A DNA stretch of 64,000 nt from Hyperoodon ampullatus (lineage: Eukaryota; Chordata; Mammalia; Artiodactyla; Ziphiidae): positions 682,001 through 746,000 of the forward strand of contig CATKHW010000061.1 in NCBI GenBank assembly GCA_949752795.1, written 5' to 3'. The stretch's first letter is position 1, and every line of letters begins with the position of its first letter. Positions 12,089-24,259 of the stretch are shown here, one piece after another. The translations under genes were made by a program, and so were the position numbers. Under the pieces are notes generated by a model. That model saw only the letters and a program-made list of their open reading frames with translations, did not search any database and was not told the origin of the DNA.

Positions 12089-13826
12089 TTGGCCAAAAAG
12101 GGCGTATGCGTTTTCTCCTGAATATATTCAGGAGAAAAGGCATACGCCCTTTTTGGCCAAGCAAGCAAGCGGGCAATGCAAATCTGCACTACAAAGAAGT
12201 ATCATTTCCCACCGGTCAAAAGGGACATCCACAAAATGTGTAAAAACAAGAAAGGCAAGACAGGCCCTGGAGAACAGGGAGCCTTGTTATGCTGACGGGC
12301 AGCATGTACATTGCCAACTGCGTCTCTGGAGGAGTACATTGTGTTCCCTAAAACAAGTAAACAACAGAGCTACAGAGCCAAGGGCACTTCCAGTCTAGGG
12401 AATATACGTTGGGAAAACTGAAAATCAATAAGACAGAGCCACCCCAAAATTTAGGGCTGCACTGATTACAAGGACCTCAACTTGGGTACACCTTAAATAT
12501 CCCAGGAAATATAAAAATGCTTCAAAAAATTGTGGTACTTATGTACGATGGAATATCCCTCAGCCATGAAATCAATGTCATAAGACCAGTAGCAGAAAAA
12601 TGGGTGGATTCAGGTACGATGATTCTAAGTGAAATAAGTCACACAGAAAAAGAAACTTATCATAAGATATAACTTATGAAGATCATGTAAACATGGCTAC
12701 ACTTGAACTGAGTTAGGAAAGAGAAGAGTGTCTCACATTTAGAAAACACTCTTATGCCTGCTTAAGGGGGAAGGAGAGGTGAGGTGATGCATAAAACCAG
12801 AGTTTGATATAAGCACAGGTACCGTTCCAAAAAACAACTATAGAATAGACAAGACCTACACCTTCCTCAGTGAAAGGGACTCAAAACACCATAATTCCCG
12901 CAGAGGAATATATCTGACTAGTAAGAATCTTAAAACCTATGTATTGATATGTCTCCATAAGGGAATCAAGTGTGTCTAGACTGGCATAAACATGGCAGCG
13001 AGAATCAGCTCAAACCCACTATAAAAAGGAATTTCAAAACCAAACAAAAAAACTGGGAAATTCTTTACAATTCCTTCAGGGTCAATGATGAAACCTGGAA
13101 TGACCATAACTACAACGACAGCTGGATGTGGTATAAGGCTGGACACTTGGCACTGAGAGGATTGGTGAGATTGGGTGAGCAAATGCAGACCCTTTAAAGC
13201 AATAATGCATGGCACCCATTCCATGGGTCCCAACTCTCCAGGTTGAAGGGAATATTACTACAGTTATAACATGTACGGGAAACCTAGAGAACGGACACAC
13301 CGTGAATACGAAAGGTTTCTAAAACTCAACGAATAGTCCCTCTCCTGGTGCCCCCGTTTGACTTTCCACCTGCTTTACTATCAACCTCCCAACTTGGAGA
13401 GACAGCCACTTTAACCTCCTGGTTCGCACAGGTTGCCAATTTGGCAGAGGATGAAAGGGAAGAGGGAGAACCAATGAGAGAGCAGCTGTTAAGCATTTGG
13501 ACGGGCACATATCACTGTAATTTCCCGGCAGGAAGAAGTATTAACCAAAGTCTCAGCCACCCACCGGGAACCAGTATAGGTCCTGAACCAAAATTTGGGA
13601 CTTGCGGTCAGCTCACCTAAAACGAGTTGAAAAATGGAGATCAGGGGGACAGCAATTCACAAACTGTCCGAGTAATAAAGGACAACTATCGTCCAAAATT
13701 CTGTTGAGGGAAGGCAACGAGGCGGACTTGAAAGCGAGGCAGAATAGCAGGAAACAGATTTCAAGAGGTACGTTGGAATGGCCTTTAAAGCACAGGAAGA
13801 GGGGCACAACTACGACAATGATGCAC
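12089..13826 (+). repeat. Satellite unit A2, second HOR copy
   Basis: 1738 bp. Palindrome 12089-12160. L1 part 12176-13052, other half 13053-13826. Differs from the first copy at CAACAGGTACG (near 12024) and in having CATACGCCC in the right arm. Confidence 0.88.
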
Positions 13827-15564
13827 TTGGCCAAAAAGGGCGTATGCGTTTTCTCCTGAATATATTCAGGAGAAAACGCATACGCCCTTTTTGGCCAAGC
13901 AAGCAAGCGGGCAATGCAAATCTGCACTACAAAGAAGTATCACTTCCCACTGGTCAAAAGGGACATCCACAAAATGTGTAAAAACCAGAAAGGCAAGACA
14001 GGCCCTGGAGAACAGGGAGCCTTGTTATGCTGATGGGCGGGATGTAAATTGCCAACTGCCTCTCTGGAGGAGTGCATTGTGTTCCCTAAAACAAGTAAAC
14101 AACAGAGCAACAGAGCCAAGGGCACTTCCAGTCTAGGGAATATACCTTGGGAAAACTGAAAATCAATAAGACAGAGCCACCCCAAAATTTAGGGCTGCAC
14201 TGCTTACAAGGACCTCAACTTGGGTACACCTTAAATATCCCAGGAAATATAAAAATGGTTCAAAAAATTGTGGTACTTACGTACGATGGAATATACCTCA
14301 GCCATGAAATCAATGACATAAGACCAGTAGCAGCAAAATGGGTGGATTCAGGTACGATGATTCTAAGTGAAATAAGTCACAGAGAAAAAGAAACTTATCA
14401 TAAGATATCACTTATGAAGATCCTGTAAATATGGCTACACTTGAACTGAGTTAGGAAAGAGAACAGTGTCTCACATTTAGAAAACACTCTTATGCGTGCT
14501 TAAGGGGGAAAGAGAGGTGGGGTGATGCATAAAACCAGAGTTTGATATAAGCACAGGTACCGTTCCAAAAACCAGCTATGGAATAGACAAGACCTACACC
14601 TTCCTCAGTGAAAGGGACTCAAAACATCATATTTCCCGCCGAGGAATATATCTGACTAGTAAGAATCTTAAAACCTATGTATTGATATGTCTCCGTAAGG
14701 GAATCAAGTGTGTCTAGACTGGCATAAACATGGCAGCGAGAATCAGCTCAAACCCACTATAAAAAGGAATTTCAAAAACAAAACAAAAAAACTGGGAAAT
14801 TCTTTACAATTCCTTCAGAATCTCTGATGAAACCTGGAATGACCTTATCTACAACGACAGCTGGATGTGGCATAAGGCTGGACACTTGGCACTGAGAGGA
14901 TTGGTGAGATTGGGTGGGCAAATGCAGACCCTTTAAAGCAATAATGCATGGCACCCTTTCCATGGGTCAAAACTCTCCAGGATGAAGGGAATATTACTAC
15001 AGTTATAACATGTACGGGAAACCTAGAGAACGGACACACTGTGAATACGAAAGGTTTCTAAAACTAAACGAATAGTCCCTCTCCTGGTGCTCCGGTTTGA
15101 CTTTCCATCTGCTTTACTATCAACCTCCCAACTTGCAGAGACAGCCCCTTTAACCTCCTGGTTCGCACAGGTTGCCAATTTGGCAGAGGAGAAAGGGACA
15201 AGGGAGAACCAATGAAAGAGTAGCTGTTAGGCATTTGGACGGGCACATATCACTGTAATTTCCCGGCAGGAAGAAGAATTAACCAAAGTCTCAGCCACCC
15301 ACTGGGAACCAGGATAGGTCCTGAACCAAAATTTTGGACTTGCGGTCAGCTCACCAAAAACGAGTTGAAAAATGGAGCTCAGGGGCACAGCAATTCACAA
15401 ACTGGCCGAGTAATAAAGGACAACTATCGTCCAAAAATCTGTTGAGGGAAGGCAACGAGGCGGACTTGAAAGCGAGGCAGAATAGCAGGAAACAGATTTC
15501 AAGAGGTACGTTGGAATAGCCTTTAAAGCACCGGAAGAGGGGCACAACTTCGACAATGATGCAC
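13827..15564 (+). repeat. Satellite unit A3, second HOR copy
   Basis: 1738 bp. Palindrome 13827-13898. L1 part 13914-14791, other half 14792-15564. The only difference I saw from the first copy is CAGGATAGG near 15310. Confidence 0.88.
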
Positions 15565-17303
15565 TTGGCCAAAAAGGGCGTATGCGTTTTCTCCTGAATA
15601 TATTCAGGAGAAAACGCATACGCCCTTTTTGGCCAAGCAAGCAAGCGGGCAATGCAAATCTGCACTACAAAGAAGTATCACTTCCCACCGGTCAAAAGGG
15701 ACATCCACAAAATGTGTAAAAACCAGAAAGGCAAGACAGGCCCTGGAGAACAGGGAGCCTTGTTATGCTGATGGGCGGGATGTAAATTGCCAACTGCCTC
15801 TCTGGAGGAGTGCATTGTGTTCCCTAAAACAAGTAAACAACAGAGCTACAGAGCCAAGGGAACTTCCAGTCTAGGGAATATACCTTCGGAAAACTGAAGA
15901 TCAATAAGACAGAGCCACCCCAAAATTTAGGGCTGCACTGCTTACAAGGACCTCAAATTGGGTACACCTTAAATATCCCAGGAAATATAAAAATGGTTCA
16001 AAAAATTGTGGTACTTACGTACGATGGAATATCCCTCAGCCATGAAATCAATGTCATAAGACCAGTAGCAGCAAAATGGGTGGATTCAGGTACGATGATT
16101 CTAAGTGAAATAAGTCACAGAGAAAATGAAACTTATCATAAGATATCACTTATGAAGATCCTGTAAACATGGCTACACTTGAACTGAGTTAGGAAAGAGA
16201 ACAGTGTCTCACATTTAGAAAACACTCTTATGCCTGCTTAAGGGGGAAGGAGAGGTGGGGTGATGCATAAAACCAGAGTTTGATATAAGCACAGGTACCG
16301 TTCCAAAAACCAACTCTGGAATAGACAAGACCTACACCTTCCTCAGTGAAAGGGACTCAAAACCCCATATTTCCCGCAGAAGAATATATCTGACTAGTAA
16401 GAATCTTAAAACCTATGTATTGATATGTCTCTGTAAGGGAATCAAGTGTGTCTAGACTGGCATAAACATGGCAGCGAGAATCAGCTCAAACCCACTATAA
16501 AAAGGAATTTCAAAAATAAAACAAAACAACTGGGAAATTCTTTACAATTCCTTCAGGGTCTCTGATGAAACCTGGAATGACCCTATCTACAACGACAGCT
16601 GGATGTGGCATAAGGCTGGACACTTGGGACTGAGAGGAATGGTGAGATTGGGGGAGAAAATGCAGACCCTTTAAAGCAATAATGCATGGCACACATTCCA
16701 TGGGTCCCAACTCTCCAGGTTGAAGGGAATATTACTACAGCTATAACATGTACAGGAAACCTAGAGAACGGACACACTCTGAATACCAAAGGTTTCTAAA
16801 ACTCAACGAATAGTCCCTCTCCTGGTGCTCCGGTTTGACTTTCCATCTGCTTTACTATCAACCTCCCAACTTGGAGAGACAGCCCCTTTAACCTCCTGGT
16901 TCACACAGGTTGCCAATTTGGCAGAGGATGAAAGGGAAGAGGGAGAACCAATGATAGAGTAGCTGTTAGGCATTTGGATGGGCACATATCACTGTAATTT
17001 CCCGGCAGGAAGAAGAATTAACCGAAGTCTCAGCCACCCACCGGGAACCAGTATAGGTCCTGAACCAAAATTTTGGACCTGTGGTCAGCTCACCAAAAAC
17101 GAGTTGAAAAATGGAGCTCAGGGGCACAGCAATTCACGAACTGGCCGAGTAATAAAGGACAACTATCGTCCAAAAATCTGTTGAGGGAAGGCAACGAGGC
17201 GGACTTGAAAGCGAGGCAGAATAGCAGGAAACAGATTTCAAGAGGTACGTTGGAATAGCCTTTAAAGCACAGGAAGAGGGGCACAACTTCGACAATGATG
17301 CAC
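15565..17303 (+). repeat. Satellite unit A4, second HOR copy
   Basis: 1739 bp. Palindrome 15565-15636. L1 part 15652-16529, other half 16530-17303. Differs from the first copy at CCCACTATAAAAAGG near 16492, where the first copy has CACTCTAAAAA. Confidence 0.88.
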
Positions 17304-19042
17304 TTGGCCAAAAAGGGCGTATGCGTTTTCTCCTGAATATATTCAGGAGAAAACGCATACGCCCTTTATGGCCAAGCAAGCAAGCGGGCAATGCAAATCT
17401 GCACTACAAAGAAGTATCACTTCCCACCGGTCAAAAGGGACATCCACAAAATGTGTAAAAACCAGAAAGGCAAGACAGGCCCTGGAGAACAGGGAGCCTT
17501 GTTATGCTGATGGGCGGGATGTAAATTGCCAACTGCCTCTCTGGAGGAGTTCATTGTGTTCCCTAAAACAAGTAAAGAACAGAGCTACAGAGCCAAGGGC
17601 ACTTCCAGTCTAGGGAATATACCTTGGGAAAACTGAAAATCAATAAGACAGAGCCACCCCAAAATTTAGGGCTGCACTGCTTACAAGGACCTTAACTTGG
17701 GTACACCTTAAATAAGCCAGGAATTATAAAAATGGTTCAAAAAATTGTGGTAGTTACCTACGATGGAATATCCCTCAGCCATGAAATCAATGACATAAGA
17801 CCAGTAGCAGCAAAATGGGTGGATTCAGGTACGATGGTTCTAAGTGAAATAAGTCACAGAGAAAAAGAAACTTATCATAAGATATCACTTATGAAGATCC
17901 TGTAAACATGGCTACACTTGAACTGAGTTAGGAAAGAGAACAGTGTCTCACATTCAGAAAACACTCTTATGCCTGCTTAAGGGGGAAGGAGAGGTGGGGT
18001 GATGCATAAAACCAGAGTTTGATATAAGCACAGGTACCGTTCCAAAAACCAATTATGGAATAGACAAGACCTACACCTTCCTCAGTGAAAGGGACTCAAA
18101 ACCCCATATTTCCCGCAGAGGAATATATCTGACTAGTAAGAATCTTAAAATCTATGTATTGATATGTCTCCGTAAGGGAATCAAGTGAGTCTAGACTCGC
18201 ATAAACATGGCAGTGAGAATCAGCTCAAACCCACTCTAAAAAGGAATTTCAAAAATAAATCAAAACAACTGGGAAATTCTTTACAATTCCTTCAGGGTCT
18301 CTGATGAAACCTGGAATGACCCTATCTACAACGACAGCTGGATGTGGCATAAGGCTGGACACTTGGGACTGAGAGGACTGGTGAGATTGGGTGAGCAAAT
18401 GCAGACCCTTTAAAGCAATAATGCATGGCACCCATTCCATGGGTCCCAACTCTCCAGGTTGAAGGGAATATTACTACAGTTATAACATGTACGGGAAACC
18501 TAGAGAACGGACACACTGTGAATACGAAAGGTTTCTAAAACTCAACGAATAGTCCCTCTCCTGGTGCCCCCGTTTGACTTTCCACCTGCTTTACTATCAA
18601 CCTCCCAACTTGGAGAGACAGCCACTTTAACCTCCTGGTTCGCACAGGTTGCAAATTTGGCAGAGGATGAAAGGGAAGAGGGAGAACCAATGAGAGAGTA
18701 GCTGTTAAGCATTTGGACGGGCACATATCACTGTAATTTCCCGGCAGGAAGATGTATTAACCAAAGTCTCAGCCACCCACCGGGAACCAGTATAGGTCCT
18801 GAAACAAAATTTGGGACTAGCGGTCAGCTCACCTAAAACGAGTTGAAAAATGGAGCTCAGGGGCACAGCAATTCACAAACTGTCCGAGTAATAAAGGAAA
18901 ACTATCGTCCAAAATTCTGCTGAGGGAAGGCAACGAGGCGGACTTGAAAGCGAGGCAGAATAGCAGGAAACAGATTTCAAGAGGTACGTTGGAATCGCCT
19001 TTAAAGCACAGGAAGAGGGGCACAACTACGACAATGATGCAC
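17304..19042 (+). repeat. Mosaic unit: A5 switching to an A2-like monomer
   Basis: 1739 bp. Palindrome 17304-17375 with the A5 mismatch CTTTATGG. L1 part 17391-18268 is A5. The other half 18269-19042 is A5 only to about 18400 and A2-like (GCCCCCGTTTG, TATTAACC, CACCTAAAACG) from about 18431. Confidence 0.85.
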
Positions 19043-20781
19043 TTGGCCAAAAAGGGCGTATGCGTTTTCTCCTGAATATATTCAGGAGAAAACGCATACG
19101 CCCTTTTTGGCCAAGCAAGCAAGCGGGCAATGCAAATCTGCACTACAAAGAAGTATCACTTCCCACCAGTCAAAAGGGACATCCACAAAATGTGTAAAAA
19201 CCAGAAAGGCAAGACAGGCCCTGGAGAACAGGGAGCCTTGTTATGCTGATGGGCGGGATGTAAATTGCCAACTGCCTCTCTGGAGGAGTGCATTGTGTTC
19301 CCTAAAACAAGTAAACAACAGAGCTACAGAGCCAAGGGCACTTCCAGTCTAGGGAATATACCTTCGGAAAACTGAAAATCAATAAGACAGAGCCACCCCA
19401 AAATTTAGGGCTGCACTGCTTACAAGGACCTCAAATCGGGTACACCATAAATATCCCAGGAAATATAAAAATGGTTCAAAAAATTGTGGTACTTACGTAC
19501 GATGGAATATCCCTCAGCCATGAAATCAATGTCATAAGACCAGTAGCAGCAAAATGGGTGGATTCAGGTACGATGATTCTAAGTGAAATAAGTCACAGAG
19601 AAAAAGAAACTTATCATAAGATATCACTTATGATGATCCTGTAAACATGGCTACACTTGAACTGAGTTAGGAAAGGGAACAGTGTCTCACATTTAGAAAA
19701 CACTCTTATGCCTGCTTAAGGGGGAAGGAGAGGTGGGGTGATGCATAAAACCAGAGTTTGATATAAGCACAGGTACCATACCAAAAACCAACTATGGAAT
19801 AGACAAGACCTACACCTTCCTCAGTGAAAGGGACTCAAAACCCCATATTTGCCGCAGAGGAATATATCTGACTAGTAAGAATCTTAAAACCTATGTATTG
19901 ATATGTCTCCGTAAGGGAATCAAGTGTGTCTAGATTGGCATAAACATGGCAGCGAGAATCAGCTCAAACCCACTATAAAAAGGAATTTCAAGAACAAAAC
20001 AAAAAAAACTGGGAAATTCTTTACAATTCCTTCAGGGTCTCTGATGAAACCTGGAATGACCCTATCTACAACTACAGCTGGATGTGGCATAAGGCTGGAC
20101 ACTTGGGACTGAGAGGATTGGTGAGATTGGGTGAACAAATGCAGACACTTTAAAGCAATAATGCATGGCACAAATTCCATGGGTACCAACTCTCCAGGTT
20201 GAAGGGAATATTACTACAGCTATAACATGTACGGGAAACCTAGAGAACGGACACACTGTGAATACAAAGGTTTATAAAACTCAACGAATAGTCCCTCTCC
20301 TGGTGCTCCGGTTTGACTTTCCATCTGCTTTACTATCAGCCTCCCAACTTGGAGAGACAGCCCCTTTAACCTCCTGGTTCGCACAGGTTGCCAATTTGGC
20401 AGAGGATTAAAGGGAAGAGGGAGAACCAATGAGAGAGTAGCTGTTAGGCATTTGGACTGAAACATATCACTGTAATTTCCCGGCAGGAAGAAGAATTAAC
20501 CAAAGTCTCAGCCCCCCACCGGGAACCAGTATAGGTCCTGAACCAAAATTTTGGACTTGCGGTCAGCTCACCAAAAACGAGTTGAAAAATGGAGCTCAGG
20601 GGCACAGCAATTCACAAACTGGCCGAGTAATAAAGGACAACTATCGTCCAAAAATCTGTTGAGGGAAGGCAATGAGGCGGACTTGAAAGCGAGGCAGAAT
20701 AGCAGGAAACAGATTTCAAGAGGTACGTTGGAATTGCCTTTAAAGCACAGGAAGAGGGGCACAACTACGACAATGATGCAC
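18431..20781 (+). repeat. Transition between Domain A and Domain C
   Basis: Up to about 18400 the sequence follows monomer A5 (6875-8612). From about 18431 it instead matches the second monomer type (2788-3397), including CCCCCGTTTG near 18567 and CAGCCACTTT near 18621. The next L1 half mixes A4-like traits (CTTCGGAAAAC near 19364) with Domain C traits (ACCATACC near 19777, TTTGCCGC near 19848). The full Domain C palindrome arm (AAATGGGG) first appears at about 20787. The change of subfamily is therefore spread over more than one recombination point. Confidence 0.75.
19043..20781 (+). repeat. Transitional satellite unit
   Basis: 1739 bp. Palindrome 19043-19114 of Domain A form. L1 part 19130-20008 begins with Domain A traits and gains ACCATACC and TTTGCCGC near 19777-19850. 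Other half 20009-20781, with private AACTACAGC near 20070 and TTTGGACTGAAAC near 20452. Confidence 0.82.
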
Positions 20782-22520
20782 TTGGCCAAATGGGGCGTAT
20801 GCGTTTTCTCCTGAATATATTCAGGAGAAAACGCATACGCCCTTTTTGGTCAAGCAAGCAAGCGGGCAATGCAAATCTGCACTACAAAGAAGTATCACTT
20901 CCCACCGGTCAAAAGGGACATCCACAAAATGTGTAAAAACCGGAAAGGCAAGACAGTCCCTGGAGAACAGGGAGCCTTGTTATGCCGATGGGCGGGATGT
21001 AAATTGCCAACTGCCTCTCTGGAGGAGTGCATTGTGTTCCCTAAAACAAGTAAACAACAGAGCTACAGAGCCAAGGGTACTTCCAGTCTAGGGAATATAC
21101 CTTGGGAAAACTGAAAATCAAAAAGACACAGCCACCCCAAAATCTAGGGCTGCACTGCTTACAAGGACCTCAACTTGGGTACACCTTAAATATCCCAGGA
21201 AATATAAAAATGGTTCAAAAAATTGTGGTACTTACGTACGATGGAATATCCCTCAGCCATGAAATCAATGTCATAAGACCAGTAGCAGCACAATGGGTGG
21301 ATTCAGGTATGATGAATCTAAGTGAAATAAGTCACAGAGAAAAAGAAACTTATCATAAGATATCACTTATGAAGATCCTGTAAACATGGCTACACTTGAA
21401 CTGAGTTAGGAAAGAGAACAGTGTCTCACATTTAGAAAACACTCTTATGCCTGCTTAAGGGGGAAGGAGAGGTGGGGTGATGCATAAAACCAGAGTTTCA
21501 TATAAGCACAGGTACCATTCCAAAAACCAACTATGGAATAGACAAGACCTACACCTTCCTCAGTGAAAGGGACTCAAAACCCCATATTTGCCGCAGAGGA
21601 ATATATCTGACTAGTAAGAATCTTAAAACCTATGTATTGATATGTCTCCGTAAGGGAATCAAGTGTGTCTAGACTGGCATAAACATGGCAGCGAGAATCA
21701 GCTCAAACCCACTATAAAAAGGAATTTCAAAAACAAAACAAAAAAACTGGGAAATTCTTTACAATTCCTTCAGGGTCTCTGATGAAACCTGGAATGACCC
21801 TATCTACAACGACAGCTGGATGTGGCATAAGACTGGACACTTGGGACTGAGAGGATTGGTGAGATTGGGTGAACAAATGCAGACCCTTTAAAGCAATAAT
21901 GCATGGCACCCATTCCATGGGTCCCAACTCTCCAGGTTGAAGGGAATATTACTACAGTTATAACATGTACGGGAAACCTAGAGAACGGACACACTGTGAA
22001 TACGAAAGGTTTTTAAAACTCAACGAATAGTCCCTCTCCTGGTGCTCCGGTTTGACTTTCCATCTGCTTTACTATCAACCTCCCATCTTGGAGAGACAGC
22101 CCCTTTAACCTCCTGGTTCGCACAGGTTGCCAATTTGGCAGAGGATTAAAGGGAAGAGGGAGAACCAATGAGAGAGTAGCTGTTAGGCATTTGGACTGGC
22201 ACATATCACTGTAATTTCCCGGCAGGAAGAAGAATTAACCAAAGTCTCAGCCCCCCACCGGGAACCAGTATAGGTCCTGAAACAAAATTTTGGACTTGCG
22301 GTCAGCTCACCTAAAACGAGTTGAAAAATGGAGCTCAGGGGCACAGCAATTCACAAACTGGCCGAGTAATAAAGGAGAACTATCGTCCAAAAATCTGTTG
22401 AGGGAAGGCAATGAGGCGGACTTGAAAGCGAGGCAGAATAGCAGGAAACAGATTTCAAGAGGTACGTTGGAATTGCCTTTAAAGCACAGGAAGAGGGGCA
22501 CAACTTCGACAATGATGCAC
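20782..22520 (+). repeat. Satellite unit C2-like, first with Domain C palindrome
   Basis: 1739 bp. Palindrome 20782-20853, left arm AAATGGGG, right arm ending TTTTTGGTCAA. L1 part 20869-21746 with AATCAAAAAGACACAGCC; other half 21747-22520. Confidence 0.85.
20869..21383 (+). pseudogene. LINE-1 ORF2 fossil, copy lacking the usual W-to-stop codon
   Basis: Nearly all units have TGC TGA TGG where L1 has Cys-Trp-Trp, so the first Trp codon has become a stop. This unit reads TGC CGA TGG, leaving the first part open for 81 codons (20869-21114). It is a chance change in a fossil, since later stops and the frameshift remain. Confidence 0.8.
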
Positions 22521-24259
22521 TTGGCCAAATGGGGCGTATGCGTTTTCTCCTGAATATATTCAGGAGAAAACGCATACGCCCTTTTTGGCCAAGCAAGCAA
22601 GCGGGCAATGCAAATCTGCACTACAAAGAAGTATCACTTCCCACCGGTCAAAAGGGACATCCACAAAATGTGTAAAAACCAGAAAGGCAAGACAGGCCCT
22701 GGAGAACAGGGAGCCTTGTTATGCTGATGGGCGGGATGTAAATTGCCAACTGCCTCTCTGGAGGAGTGCATTGTGTTCCCTAAAACAAGTAAACAACAGA
22801 GCTACAGAGCCAAGGGTACTTCCAGTCTAGGGAATATACCTTGGGAAAACTGAAAATCAAAAAGACACAGCCACCCCAAAATTTAGGGCTGCACTGCTTA
22901 CAAGGACCTCAACTTGGGTACACCATAAATATCCCAGAAAATATAAAAATGGTTCAAAAAATTGTGGTACTTACGTACGATGGAATATCCCTCAGCCATG
23001 AAATCAATGTCATAAGACCAGTAGCAGCAAAATGGGTGGATTCAGGTACGATGATTCTAAGTGAAATAAGTCACACAGAAAAAGAAACTTATCATAAGAT
23101 ATCACTTATGAAGATCCTGTAAACATGGCTACACTTGAACTGAGTTAGGAAAGAGAACAGTGTCTCACATTTAGAAAACACTATTATGCCTGCTTAAGGG
23201 GGAAGGAGAGGTGGGGTGATGCATAAAATCAGAGTTTGATATAAGCACAGGTACCATTCCAAAAACCAACTATGGAATAGACAAGACCTACACCTTCCTC
23301 AGTGAAAGGGACTCAAAACCCCATATTTGCCGCAGAGGAATATATCTGACTAGTAAGAATCTTAAAACCTATGTATTGATATGTCTCCATAAGGGAATCA
23401 AGTGTGTCTAGACTGGCATAAACATGGCAGCGAGAATCAGCTCAAACCCACTATAAAAAGGAATTTCAAAAACAAAACAAAAAAACTGGGAAATTCTTTA
23501 CAATTCCTTCAGGGTCTCTGATGAAACATGGAATGACCCTATCTACAACGACAGCTGGATGTGGCATAAGACTGGACACTTGGGACTGAGAGGATTGGTG
23601 AGATTGGGTGAACAAATGCAGACCCTTTAAAGCAATAATGCATGGCACCCATTCCATGGGTCCCAACTCTCCAGGTTGAAGGGAATATTACTACAGTTAT
23701 AACATGTACGGGAAACCTAGAGAACGGACACACTGTGAATACGAAAGGTTTTTAAAACTCAACGAATAGTCCCTCTCCTGGTGCTCCGGTTTGACTTTCC
23801 ATCTGCTTTACTATCAACCTCCCATCTTGGAGAGACAGCCCCTTTAACCTCCTGGTTCGCACAGGTTGCCAATTTGGCAGAGGATGAAAGGGAAGAGGGA
23901 GAACCAATGAGAGAGTAGCTGTTAGGCATTTGGACTGGCACATATCACTGTAATTTCCCGGCAGGAAGAAGAATTAACCAAAGTCTCAGCCCCCCACCGG
24001 GAACCAGTATAGGTCCTGAACCAAAATTTTGGACTTGCGGTCAGCTCACCTAAAACGAGTTGAAAAATGGAGCTCAGGGGCACAGCAATTCACAAACTGG
24101 CCGAGTAATAAAGGAGAACTATCGTCCAAAAATCTGTTGAGGGAAGGCAATGAGGCGGACTTGAAAGCGAGGCAGAATAGCAGGAAACAGATTTCAAGAG
24201 GTACGTTGGAATTGCCTTTAAAGCACAGGAAGAGGGGCACAACTTCGACAATGATGCAC
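22521..24259 (+). repeat. Satellite unit C2-like, duplicated neighbour
   Basis: 1739 bp. Palindrome 22521-22592. L1 part 22608-23485 with CACTATTATGCC near 23180 and ATAAAATCAGAG near 23224, both shared with the next unit. Other half 23486-24259. Confidence 0.85.

Larger units (their letters stand above)
1..18430 (+). repeat. Domain A: six-monomer higher-order repeat, period 10429 bp
   Basis: Bases 2 onward recur at 10431 onward with an offset of exactly 10429, which is six monomers of about 1738 bp. The first copy spans 1-10429 and the second 10430 to about 18430. Comparing the aligned copies by eye I found about five differences in 8 kb (near 1590/12019, 1718/12147, 4883/15312, 6067/16496 and 7716/18145). 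Neighbouring monomers differ from each other by several percent. Domain markers are the sequence GGTACCGTTCC in the L1 half and AAAAAGGG in the left palindrome arm. This points to recent amplification of a six-monomer block. Confidence 0.88.

Noticed and set aside
20165..20410. Open frame of 81 codons in the transitional unit
   Set aside because: It arises from a one-base deletion near 20266 private to this unit; it is kept only as a hint of old coding-like sequence in the unrecognised half.
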